A stretch of DNA of 64,000 nucleotides from Scylla paramamosain (lineage: Eukaryota > Arthropoda > Malacostraca > Decapoda > Portunidae): the NCBI RefSeq assembly GCF_035594125.1, contig NW_026973673.1, positions 408,501-472,500 on the forward strand, in the 5' to 3' direction. Position 1 is the stretch's first letter. The number at the start of each line of letters is the position of its first letter. The translations under genes and the position numbers were made by a program. Of the stretch, positions 24,701 through 33,748 are shown in pieces. The notes beneath the pieces were generated by a model. The model worked only from the letters and a program-made list of their open reading frames with translations. It did no database searches and was not told the origin of the DNA.

Positions 24701-25100
24701 ACCTTTTTCCTTTAGCAATGCAATTATTCTCGTGTGTAACTTGGAGCAACGAAACTGTTTTCTTAATAAGTCACTTCTTGAATATGTTATTGGCACTGAA
24801 AGAGTGATCTCTGAGGTAGTACTTACACGGTTCGTATTATTGTGATGATTTGCCGCCATGTTGATATTTGAGCCACTGTCACTACCACCAAGGCCACCAC
24901 TTATATTTTGCACTTTATTCCACGATATATTCCACTGTCCAATGCAAAGAAGGTATAACCAGATTCTCCAATACTTCATGAAGATGTCGTTTCAGTGTGT
25001 CTCTTGTTAAAAAGCTCATAAAGTTCAAAAATTTTAAAAAAAGGTTTGGAGCGCACACAGTGCCCTGGCGTCAGCTAAACAGCGCCCTCTCTCAAACATT
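21711..25100 (-). mobile_element. Non-LTR retrotransposon with an open endonuclease/RT frame
   Basis: The element extends from an uncertain 5' end near 25,100 to a 3' tail that is a (TTA)n run on the minus strand (plus-strand TAA repeats, 21,711-21,736). Trinucleotide 3' tails are typical of several CR1/L2-type LINEs. Its 3' untranslated part (21,737-21,889) is about 150 bp. No first open frame (ORF1) was seen upstream. Direct target duplications were not found by eye. It stops against the left Cdc25-like copy, whose homology does not resume on the other side. Confidence 0.8.
21890..24979 (-). CDS. LINE ORF2: APE endonuclease plus reverse transcriptase, 1029 residues
   Basis: The frame is uninterrupted. 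Residues 1-150 are a poorly conserved, basic leader. About 150-350 is an apurinic-type endonuclease: LLITNPQSL, DIVGVSETWF, RGGGVALYVKD, VIMGDCNNLN and GNSMIDLILTD. Its final motif reads GLSRH where SDH is usual, so the Asp that normally supports the catalytic His is replaced. About 560-830 is the reverse transcriptase: WKEATIVALPKK, LRPLSLTPDLGKILEG, LIDFKKAFDYIDH, CGVPQGTRLGPIIFLAVIN and YVDD. A thumb and C-terminal tail follow (LEYAAPVWHPGLTRAQHNSL); there is no RNase H domain. The product would copy its own RNA into nicked chromosomal DNA. CR1/Jockey-group affinity is inferred. The start Met at 24,979 is the first in frame; ATGs further in are possible. Confidence 0.85.
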   Translation of the reverse strand: MKYWRIWLYLLCIGQWNISWNKVQNISGGLGGSDSGSNINMAANHHNNTNRVSTTSEITLSVPITYSRSDLLRKQFRCSKLHTRIIALLKEKGIYRNRGRRGGKHIRRNILTRVTNRSEKNETEVKPNESRVLITPPIVKIDKHKARAPPALLITNPQSLTNVYEEFYAQVRKLQPDIVGVSETWFSENKPAHQYSLPGYELFHKDRVSRGGGVALYVKDTFVTKNIEIAVPENVECVWVVIEQKFAQQIKRLCVCCVYHPPAAASHDDLVEHLITTTDTLRSNYTDMRTVIMGDCNNLNVANIMTNLELRCIVNQPTHGNSMIDLILTDAEFYTTSSVHPPIGLSRHLCVLCQPEAPPAPPPYTVRVYRPFLDSSVRSFGQWITAEDWSAVLSVQDVDEAADLLEGMVRQQYEVHFPEQQQRMRRENKPWITARILRLMDQRRRAYSRGRMGKWRLLYLRVKAEIKAAKKATALSIEENNINSVHFSKNLRCILGTQKKKLNIPFLDHLDTQIIGEKIKQHFTNICTTLPSLDHSQLPSFLPISDTTSIDRISVYKSLKQLKITKASPPGSLPKRLIKEFAYEISLPLTYVYNLCLSNGIFPSRWKEATIVALPKKKVISQLGDLRPLSLTPDLGKILEGYVAVLVLEDIRPNLDPFQYGNLKGKSTSHCLVMLLNSVLKGLDVPKKIAHIVLIDFKKAFDYIDHTVALTELFLLGCRPSLLMFVANFLSNRKHRVRYDDIISDYDMITCGVPQGTRLGPIIFLAVINRLCRNSPIHVKYVDDLTIMEIVDVENTVTFTMQNTLDKLARDCEVIKMCPNPLKCEVMIVCPPKRPIVFPLLKLNGYELPIVHSCKLLGVHINSDLTWNDHITHIVSRASSLLFILYRARQFSFSPNVMFILYTWYIRTVLEYAAPVWHPGLTRAQHNSLEKLQKRCFRIILGEAYLNYNHALQLLGTESLHKQREAATINFGRGLLNSPELRNMLPQTLHDVHGRETRRGSQLLQSVRCRTSRYQNSPIPYIVSKLNAL

Positions 25101-25720
25101 TGAGACAAGCCCTCTCTTGACATTTGAGGTCAAGGTAAAATTGAGAGCACAAGTTATAGCTGCACATGATCTCATCTCCGTGTACACCACTGAAGCTGAG
25201 ATGGATGGTAAGGGATATTCAAATTTCCATAGTTTACCTTCCCCATGCTTCCCCAGGTAGTCTTTACCAACCAATCCAAAGGAAGGATGACAAATGGGTG
25301 AACTATACATCAACTGCCCTAGCCCTGATTCAAATCAGGGCCCACAGATTCATAGTCAAGCACACGACCCACTTTATCATGGGGGCACAGTGTCAGCTAA
25401 TATATGAATAGCTACACAATGAATGCATCCTTTTTTTTCTCTAAGATGGTAAAACTTCGGTCAACATGAGATGCTACTGTTGCAGAAATGGCCAGGTCTT
25501 TATAACTGGCCAATTGTGAGCGTTTACTTAGCTAAGACAATATTAAATTGTTAGATAGTACATCATATTCTTGTCTCTCTACATAAAAGAACATTAGTCA
25601 GCTTAAGGCACCACTATCACAGAAATGGCCACCTCTTAAAATAAATGAAAGAATGCACACTAGTTTTCACCAATGCTAATTAAGTATTGATGACTAAAGC
25701 TAATGATCCCCAAAGCTTAC
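25101..25720. other. Unassigned DNA; possible weak SINE remnant
   Basis: On the minus strand 25,310-25,385 has a tRNA-like phrase with a weak B box (gatttgaatc), not strong enough to call. The rest holds no gene signal. Confidence 0.3.
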
Positions 25721-25802
25721 CTGTCTCAGAGTCCACAGTAAAGCCCAGTTGTAGCCAGAGGTTGTCCTCGGGTTTCTCATCAATGGTGGTGTCACTCTTG
25801 GG
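25721..25802 (-). CDS. Internal coding exon of an unrecognised gene
   Basis: On the minus strand an 82-bp block is bounded by an acceptor (AATATTTTCAG) and a strong donor (GACAG/GTAAGC). It is open in one well-composed frame: PKSDTTIDEKPEDN then LWLQLGFTVDSETG. It enters in phase 0 and leaves in phase 1. The composition (acidic, then an aromatic-hydrophobic segment) looks like conserved protein, and the splice sites are good. No partner exon was identified in the window, and the family is not recognised. Confidence 0.65.
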
Positions 25803-25804
25803 CT

Positions 25805-26350
25805 GAAAATATTAAATAATCTTAGTGAAACAGAACACAATAAAACATAACAAAATACCTAATCTGCAATCCACACATTGCAAATTTTGTTTGAGTAATG
25901 TGAGTCTCACAAATTTGACAGGACATATGAAAATAAGTAAGACAGAACACAGTAAGACAGAACAGAATGCCTGATCTCCAATCCACAGATTAGAGGTTTT
26001 GTTTAAGTATTGCAAGTTTTGTGAATTTGTGGATGATATAAAAATATTAAACAATCTCAGTAAAACAAAACAAAAAATACCAAAGTATTCACACTATACA
26101 AGTGTTGTCTGAACATTGCAAGGTTAATGAATTTGACAGGAAGGAATGAAGGACATGAAAATATTAAACAACCTCAGTCAAATAACACAATAAAATAAAA
26201 TAAATTACCTAATCTCTAATAAAGCCAATAAAAAATTTTGTTTTAGGAATGAAGGACATGAAAATATTAAACATCCTCAGTAAAATAACACAATTAAACA
26301 ATAAATGACCTAATTTCTAATAAGCCCAATAAAAAGTTTAGTTTGAGCAA
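25805..26350. repeat. Diverged tandem repeat in the intron next to the 25.7-kb exon
   Basis: Three to four imperfect units of roughly 120-170 bp, each with 'atattaaacaa' then '(cc)taatct...aat' then 'ttttgttt(g/a)ag'. They are degraded but clearly repeated. Confidence 0.65.
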
Positions 26351-26442
26351 TGCAAGTCTCATGCATTAGAAAGGAGGGACTGTAGAACATAAGATGGAGA
26401 GAATGATACAGGGAAAATAATGAAATAAGCTCAAGGAAGGCC

Positions 26443-27463
26443 TTATAGTGGCATAAGTGGAACACCTTTCTTAGCTCTCAGGTTCTGAGTCACTAACTCT
26501 GGCAAGTGCCACAATTCTGCCCCCTTTATGTGTCCTCTGTCATATTCATAGTCAATAATTCTGCAGGAGGTAAGTTTATCATTGTACTTGCCCTTAATTA
26601 ATAACATCAGCTAGAGTATGAACACTTATAGACTGAAGGCCTGGGTGTTTCCCAATCTCAAGGATAGGAAGCAACAGAGCCTTGGAGAAGTCACCAGTGA
26701 GATTCTTTTCACGTTTATAACTTTTGTTTAAAGCCTTCATTGTAGCGACATGAGTTTCCGAGTGGCAACAATTCATCTCTGGGTCAGAGGATGACCTGAG
26801 TGGATCCAGCTTCCTGAGTTTGGTCTCCACAGTACTGGCACCCATTTCTGAATGTGATCGTTCTATGGGATAAATGCTCTCTTAGCCTGCCAAAGGTTTA
26901 TAAACCCAAGAGAAGGTAGGAACAGTATCCATCATGGAAAGATGATGCCTGACAAGGGAACCAGAGGGGGCTTTGGTTGGTGAACAGAACTTAGCTACAT
27001 GCATGGGGGCAGCTAACAAATCTGAGAATCCCTGGAGTCCCTCATCTTGGAGTCTCACCTCATTCATGAGTTCTGTCACCACGTCTGCATCATCTTCATC
27101 AAAGGTGAGTGATGGAAACCTTCTGAAAGGCCTTTGCCCTTGGGCTAAATGAGCAGGAATTAATGTGGCTGTGGTGGTGGTGGTAGAAGACACCACAGAT
27201 ACTTGCTTCATTGGGGAAAGAGACATCCATGTCTTGGACTGGGACAATCTGCATTTGATCTTGACTGGAGCACTGCCAACTGGGGTAATGTAAGAATCCT
27301 CCTCTATCTTTTTGCCACTTTCAAAGTACCCACTGTCATGAGGTGATGTACCAGAATCATCTGAGATGGAATCCATAGTCTGAGTGTAACATTCTGGAGT
27401 GGTATGTGGTGAAAAGTTCCTTCTCTTGATCTGATCCTTAATGCAGCATCTCTGTTTGTGCAT
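26443..27463 (-). pseudogene. Cdc25/String-like phosphatase pseudogene, right copy
   Basis: The minus strand reads in one frame from 27,463 to 26,594 with a single stop (26,882-26,884). The order matches Cdc25. First comes an N-terminal Ser/Pro-rich regulatory region (SDDSGTSPHDSGYFESG, LSPMKQVSVVSS). An acidic stretch with DEDDADVVTELMNEV and FSDLLAAPM follows. The family's linker block then reads NLTGDFSKALLL, GKHPGLQSIS and HTLADVIN. After a small insertion/frameshift the rhodanese domain begins (GKYND, then IIDYEYDRGHIKGA, lacking the usual CRYP) and ends at a stop near 26,443. The catalytic HC(X)5R loop is absent. No introns interrupt about 1 kb, which suggests a retrocopy or a single large exon. 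Very few lesions imply recent loss, or a pared-down protein made from part of it. Confidence 0.8.
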
Positions 27464-28216
27464 TCATCACTAATAAACATGACCTCATCACTAATAAACA
27501 TGACCTCTTCTTTGTTTCACAGATATCCCTCTTACATATGATGCTCTTCACACCATCTGTCCATTTCATTTCTGGTTCTCTTCTCAGCCTTACACCTCAC
27601 ACATCCTCACCACTTAGCCCTGTTCTTCCTCTCAGCATGCCCAAACCATTAGTGATAGGAGGTATAAAGCCCCTCATATTGTTTGGGACTGGAATTGCTT
27701 ATGGTCCTGATGTCCAAGGCACTGCACTTTATACTTCATGGTAGAAATATTTGTCCCACCTTCAGATATATTTTTCAATTGTTTTTCTGATGCTCCAAAG
27801 GGAAGGCATGTTATTGTCATTACACTTTCTGCTCTACTCAGTCAGCCTATTCTCTTTCCACACAGTTATCCTTCACATTTCATTGTTCACAACTGACTCA
27901 TTATTCAATCCTTATGTGTTACTCCAGACATACCCTTCAGATATCTCATCTCAGTGACACTCATTTTCCCTCTCCTTGGTTTCCAAATGTCATGTTTCAG
28001 TTTCATTAAATATAGTCACCACTAATACCCCATCCTACAAGTTTTCTTTGCATTCATTGGAGGTAAAATACATCCATATATATATACAGTTTTCAGTCTT
28101 CCCCACACCTTTCTTGCATCATTCATTCTAATTTTCATTCATGCACATATTCTTCCATCCACAGCAACTTACAAACCTAAGCTGTTTAAAACAGGCTACC
28201 TCATATGGTCTTAATC
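27371..28216 (-). repeat. Right arm of the large inverted repeat
   Basis: 846 bp, reverse complement of 20,210-21,033. Relative to the left arm it has a 21-bp tandem duplication at about 27,464-27,505 (unit 'cctcatcactaataaacat'), one extra base near 27,932 and at least one substitution. Its outer edge abuts the RTE-like LINE at 28,217; its inner edge continues into the right Cdc25-like copy. Confidence 0.9.
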
Positions 28217-30780
28217 TACAGGAAATGACAGAAACAATAAGACATCACGAGAATGTCATTGTCATGGGAGACATGAATGGACATGTCGGACAGAATAGAG
28301 ATGGAGTAGAGCACGTCATCGGAGAGTCTAGCATTGGCGAAAGGAACCAGGAGGGAGAAAGAATAATAGATTATTGTGTGATGAATAACATGTCCATTAT
28401 GAATACTTATTATAAACATCAGGAGAGCCATAAATGGACATGGTATCGGTGGAATGCAGCACAACAAGGATATACTGAGAGGTCAATGATTGACCTGTTT
28501 CTCACCAACAAGAAAAAACATATTTAAAGATGTTAGGACCATACCATCTGTGTCCTTAGACTCTGACCACAGGTTGGTGGTGGCTAAATTGAAAATTGTA
28601 GAACCAAAGGAAAAAGTCAAGAAAAAGCAAAAGAGATTCAAACTGGAAAACCTCAAGGACGAAGAGAAGAAGCAAGCACTGCGGCAACTGGTAACATTAC
28701 GAAAACCAACCGAACTGGAATTGGATGAAGTGAACATAGAAGAACAATGGAATAAATTCAAGAACACTGTGTATGGGGCAGCTGAGGAGACAGTTGGTAT
28801 TAAAATCAAATATGGAACCAAAAAGAAAAGTACTGCATGGTGGACTTATGATGTTAAGGAAGCAGTCAAAGAAAAAACAAGATCTTTCAGAAAATGGATG
28901 AAAACAAGAAACATTGAAGATAGAGAAGATTACGTAGATAAACGAAACAGTGCAGAAGCAACCAAAAGAGCAGCCAAGGAGGACATGTGGATCAAGATTG
29001 GTCAAGATCTAGAGAGAGACGTAGAAGGAACAAGAAAATTATTGTATAGCATGGCTAAGAACTATAGGAAAGGAAATAACGAATCAACATATGCAATAAT
29101 GAACAAAACAGGAGAACTACTAACAAAACCACAGGAGATTGAAGAAAGATGGAGAGAATACTTCCAAGAACTTCTAAATGTGGAGGATGTGGAAGTGGAT
29201 GGAATCTAGATATACAGGAGGAACAAGGAGAGAACCCAAATGAGATCAGTATAGAGGAAGTGAAGGAGGCACTAAAGAAGATGAGAAGCGGCAAAGCCCC
29301 AGGGGACGACGAGCTCCCTATAGAGCTATTTAAAGCTGCTGGGGAAGAATGTGTAGAGTGGATGAGGTACATTTTCAGTAATGCGTGGAAAGAGGAGAAA
29401 GTGCCCCATGACTGGCACAAAGCAATAGTATGTCCAATATATAAGAAAGGCAGTAAAACAGATTGTGCAAATTATAGAGGTATATCCCTGTTATCTCATG
29501 TTGGAAAATTGTATGAAAGAATAGTTGAGAAAAGATTAAGAACCTGTGTCGAGGAGAAACTAGGAATATGGCAGTATGGTTTCAGGCCCAATAGGAGCAC
29601 GACAGATCTAGTGTTCACTTTAAAGATGATAATGGAGAAGAGTTGGGAGTGGAGCATTGATAAATATGTGGCTTTTCTAGATCTGGAAAAAGCCTTTGAT
29701 AGAATTAGAAGAGATTGCTTGTGGAGAGTCTTACAACATCAAGACTACGGCATAAACTCTAAACTGATACGAGTAATTAAGAGTATATATAAGAACACGG
29801 AGAGCAGAGTCAAGAACAGAGAGCTGGAGAGTGAATGGTTTAGCATTAAGACAGGAGTGAGACAAGGGGGAGTGCTCTCTCCTTTGCTATTCATTATATA
29901 CATGGACAGATGCCTGAAGGAAGTGTGTGTAAGGGAGGATAAAGAGATCACGCTGGCCTATGCAGACGATGTCGCTGTCGTGACAGGAAGCCAACAAGAT
30001 CTTCAAGAGGCCATGACAAGATGGAATGATGTCTTAAATAGGGAAGGAATGAGAATGAACAAACAAAAAACAGAAATAATGAAAGTTGGCAGAATAAAGG
30101 AGGAATGTAATATTTACATAGAAAATGTTAAACTGAAGCAGACCGACAAATTTTGTTATCTGGGAGTACTTTTCGACGAGGAAAACAGACAGAATATAGA
30201 AATTTTAAATAGAATACTGAAGTACAATGCAAATGTCAGTGCATTGTATCCCATACTTAAAGATAAGAATATTCCAACAAAAGCTAAAACCATAATATTT
30301 ACAACAATACTAAGACCAGTACTTCTATATGGGTCAGAAACTTGAACACTGACAACAAGAACATCTTCACAAATACAAGCAGCAGAAATGAGAGTTCTGA
30401 GAATGATCCGAGGTGTGACCAGACTTGATAGAATTAGAAATGAAGAAACCAGAGAGAGATTAGGGATAACATCTGTACTGAAGATAATTGAAAAGAACAA
30501 ATTGAGATGGTATGGACATGTCCAAAGAATGGAAGATACAAGATACGCAAGGAAGTTTCTGGAATGGGTTCCTCTAGGCAGGAGGCCGGTGGGACGACCT
30601 AGGAAGCGATGGATGCAGGGAGTTGAAGAAGCTACTGAACGAAGAGGAAGAAATCTACAAGAAATAACCAGAGATGAGGATTTCATGGATAGAGACCTTT
30701 GGAGAAGATTCGTAGAGGCCGGACACTGACAGGCATTGCCTACCTTGCGTCTGGTGAGAAAGGTGAGAAAGAAAAGACAA
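28217..30780 (+). mobile_element. RTE-like LINE, 5'-truncated, lightly damaged
   Basis: The element begins inside the endonuclease (VIVMGDMNGHVGQNRDG, ERIIDYCVMNNMSIMN, ERSMIDLFLT). It continues through a coiled linker to a complete reverse transcriptase and a C-terminal RWYGHVQRMEDT...GRPRKRWMQGV domain. Few lesions are present: a one-base shift at an A-run near 28,515, a second shift near 29,200 and one TGA at 30,343-30,345 where Trp is expected (GSET*TLT). The 5' boundary coincides with the outer edge of the inverted repeat. The EN type and C-terminal domain are like RTE/CFDP2-type elements common in arthropods; that assignment is inferred. Confidence 0.8.
29149..30729 (+). pseudogene. RTE-like reverse transcriptase with one internal stop
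   Basis: The RT landmarks in order are KMRSGKAPGDDELPIELFKA, VCPIYKKGSKTDCANYRGI, QYGFRPNRSTTDLVF, FLDLEKAFDRIRRDC, TGVRQGGVLSPLLFIIYMD, LAYADDVAVV and FCYLGVLFDEE. After the single TGA (30,343-30,345) the same frame continues to 30,729, covering the C-terminal domain. All catalytic Asp residues (DLEKAFD, YADD) are present. Confidence 0.85.
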
Positions 30781-30875
30781 TACATAAACAATACATAATA
30801 CATAATAAATATAAGTGACACTGTAGTGCATATCTACCTTCAGCCCAAACTAAACAACAACACTATCAGTACAAG
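30781..30875. other. LINE 3' tail and linker
   Basis: Short A/T-rich direct repeats (acataataca type), probably the 3' tail of the RTE-like element. Confidence 0.4.
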
Positions 30876-31053
30876 ATACCTAATTAAATAAAGGATACCT
30901 AATTAACACACCGGGTCCAATAGAGGGTACCTAATTAACACACTGGCCCCAATAGAGGGTACCTAATTAACACACTGGGTCCAATAGAGGGTACCTAATT
31001 GACACACCAGGTCCAATAGAGGGTACCTAATTAACACACCTGATCCAATAGAG
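30876..31053. repeat. 32-bp minisatellite, left block
   Basis: Five to six head-to-tail copies of a 32-bp unit built from 'ggtacctaattaacacac' and 'tccaatagag', with few substitutions. The array is split by the hAT element and resumes at 33,600-33,631. Confidence 0.9.
31046..31053. repeat. hAT target-site duplication, left copy
   Basis: CAATAGAG immediately before the left terminal repeat, identical to 33,592-33,599. An 8-bp duplication is the hAT signature. Confidence 0.9.
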
Positions 31054-33591
31054 TAGTGGTTTCCAACCTGTGGGGCGCACCCCCCTAAGGGGGCACGAAG
31101 GGCTGCCAGGGGGGGCGTAAGCACTTCATAAAGTGGAAAAATTACTTAGTAGATGATTATATATCAACATTATTGATTTTGATGGAATACATAATTGGTT
31201 AAGTATTGAGAAAACATTTCAGATATGAATTATGAAATGTTATTGTCTAAATACAATTATAATTTATTTCAAATGCTACTAAGTAACTAAGGAATTAAAC
31301 AACTATAAAAGATAGAGAGAGAAACGTGCTGTAAATATAAATATTGTAATGATTACCAGAAACAACGCATCGTTTGTATGGTTCCCATTCGGTTCACGTC
31401 TCGGACACGTCAGTACTCCAGCTTTGGGAGTTGGCTGTGTTGCCACACCGCCACAGTAGTATGAGGGTGCGGTGGTAAGACGGTAGCTCTGTGACCGTTC
31501 TGGACGTAACAAGTGCCTCATAAATATAACTGTTAATTGCAAAATTACAAAGCTAAGGAATAGTTTTGAGCGTGTGCGTTTGTTTATTTCACTAAAATTT
31601 TGAAATATGGAAAAGTATTTGATTAAAGGCAAAAGGAAAGAAACTGAAAGTGAACCTCACTCCAGTAAATGTGATGAAAGTAGCAAGCATACAAAAACCA
31701 GAAAGTATGACAACAGCTATCTCGCTTGGATTTACATCTACGGTTGTTAGTGGAACGGAGAGACCTCAATGTGTGTTGTGTTTAAATATTTTGGCCATGG
31801 ACAGCATGAAACCAAGCAAATTGAAGCGCCACCTTGAAACACAGCATCCTGAACATGTTGGCAAATCTCTGGAATTTTTTAAAAGGAGACTTGATGAATT
31901 TAATAAACAGAGGCGGGCTTTCACGAAGACATCTACCACAGCTGCAAGTGCTTTGCTTGCTTCTTATAAAGTTTCCTACATAATTGCAAGATGCAAAAAA
32001 GCTCACAACATAGCAGAAACCTGGGTATTACCCGCTGCTATTGACATGGTGGAAATAATGCTCGATGAACAAAGTGCCAACAAGTTATGCAGCATTCCTC
32101 TTGCAGATAATACAGTTGGCAGAAGAATTTCAGACATTAGTGATGATTTATGTGATCAGTTGACAGATGTACTTAAATATTCGCATTTTGGGTTGCAAAT
32201 AGATGAGGCTACTGATGTAGTGAAAGATGCTCATTTAATAACTTATGTGTGCTATATATCTGCCAATGAAATTAAGGAAGATCTGTTGTTTTGTAAACCT
32301 ATTGTTGGTAGAGCCACAGCTGTAAAAGTGTTCAACATGATTGACAATTTTTTCAATGAACATGGAATAAGCTGGGAAAATTGTGTTGGACTGTGCACTG
32401 ATGGAGCCCAGTCAATGGCAGGACGACATGCTGGACTGCAAGCTTTGGTGAGGGAAAAGGCTCCACACACTTCATGGACGCACTGCATGCTTCATAGACA
32501 GGCACTTGCATCAGGCAGTATGAATGAAGAGTTAGGTAATTTGCTCAAAGATGTTGTCAGGGTTGTAAATTACATAAAGAACAGTCCATTGAAAGGAAGA
32601 CTGCACAGTTATGTAAAGATTTTGGTGCTGAACACACTGCTCTACTGTATTACTGTGAATCACGCTGGCTATCCCGTGGAAAAGTACTCCATAGAGTGTA
32701 TGAACTTAGAAATGAAATTGCTACATTCATTTGTGAAAATAAAAACAAAGATGGAGACTTTTTCACAGATGATTATTTCATTAAAAAACTTGCTTACATG
32801 GTTGATATCTTTGAGAAACTTAACCAACTGAATCAGTCTATGCAGGGGCTCCACATGAATATTTTCGCACAGAGTGACAAAATACGTGCATTTATGAAGA
32901 AAATTGAGTTATGGAAAAGGAATGTAGAAAATAACAGTTTTGACATGTTACCAAACTTGCAAGAGTTTCTCAAACATACTAGCGTACTAGGTGGAAATGA
33001 ATTGTTTGCTGAGCACTCTCCTGGGGAAGTGCTCATTTTACTTTAAAGATGTAGACACAAGTGATTACGAATGGATAAGAAACCCATTTGGTGATAACTC
33101 TACAAGCACACTGTCTACAGCTGACCAGGAGCAACTTATTGATTTGTCATGTGACGGTTCGCTGAAACTTGTGTTTGATGCAGGACCTTTGGAAAAATTT
33201 TGGTACCCTTCCTTGTCAACTAAGGCCATTGGCATTTTATTACGTTTTGTGACATCATACTTGTGTGAATCAGGATTTAGTTCAGTTGCTGTCCTCAAAA
33301 CAAAATACCGTTCTCGCTCAGTAATAGAAAAGGAATTATGGGTCTCAGTTTCATCACATTCTCCGAGATTTGAGAAACTCTGCTCAGAGAAGCAAGCGCA
33401 ACCATCACACTAGTAAAGGTAAGCCTATACATTCAGTCATACATAATTATGTATTGTATAATTTTTTTTTATCGCTGATTTGTGCCGACTATGACAGTAA
33501 ATAGCAGTATTTAAACCAGAGTGGAGGGGGCGCAGGGAACTTGTCATTTAACGAAGGGGGGGCGAGAATTCAAAAAGGTTGGAAACCACTG
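31054..33591 (+). mobile_element. Complete hAT DNA transposon (2,538 bp), inactive
   Basis: The ends are inverted repeats: TAGTGGTTTCCAACC on the left and CAGTGGTTTCCAACC (complement) on the right, differing only at the first base. Perfect 8-bp CAATAGAG duplications flank it. Between the ends is a BED-finger hAT transposase, plus strand, broken by at least three frameshifts. Inserting into a minisatellite makes the empty site visible in neighbouring monomers. It resembles the animal Charlie/ZBED5-like group by protein; the lineage is inferred. Confidence 0.93.
31607..33413 (+). pseudogene. hAT transposase (BED-finger type), frameshifted
   Basis: The start Met at 31,607 opens a basic leader (MEKYLIKGKRKE). 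A shift near 31,725 moves to the frame with the BED finger: CVLC, then SMKPSKLKRHLETQH. The RNase-H-like catalytic core follows: LQIDEATDV (first Asp), GLCTDGAQSMAG (second Asp) and HCMLHRQALAS. A shift near 32,650 moves to VYELRNEIATFI and GLHMNIFAQSDKIRAF. A further shift near 33,035 moves to the C-terminal dimerisation block (SYLCESGFSSVAVLKTKYRS) ending at a stop at 33,413. Length over all frames (about 600 codons) is normal for the family, so little beyond the indels is missing. It encodes no working transposase as it stands. Confidence 0.9.
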
Positions 33592-33599
33592 CAATAGAG
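33592..33599. repeat. hAT target-site duplication, right copy
   Basis: CAATAGAG following the right terminal repeat; the minisatellite resumes directly after it. Confidence 0.9.
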
Positions 33600-33631
33600 G
33601 GTACCTAATTAACACACCTGGTCTAAGTCAA
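33600..33631. repeat. 32-bp minisatellite, right block
   Basis: One further unit (ggtacctaattaacacacc) continuing the array broken by the hAT element. Confidence 0.85.
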
Positions 33632-33659
33632 AGCCTTACCACACCTGTACTATCCTCAG

Positions 33660-33748
33660 GTGCAGCCAGCAAGGAGGCAAGCGGCTCATCTGTCAGTGTG
33701 CGCCTACCATACCCACAGCCACACCAACGGAGGGCCAACGACACCCAA
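33660..33748 (+). CDS. Weak candidate exon
   Basis: A good acceptor (CTGTACTATCCTCAG) precedes a block open in all three frames for about 90 bp. In phase 1 it reads GAASKEASGSSVSVRLPYP. The only donor for that frame (CAA/GTCTAG) is poor and leaves the wrong phase for the 34,512 exon. It is recorded because it lies just upstream of well-supported exons. Confidence 0.25.

Noticed and set aside
25310..25385. tRNA/SINE-like block on minus
   Set aside because: Only a weak B box; no tail or target duplication.
30876..31053. Possible CRISPR-like array
   Set aside because: Units are contiguous with no spacers; it is a eukaryotic minisatellite.
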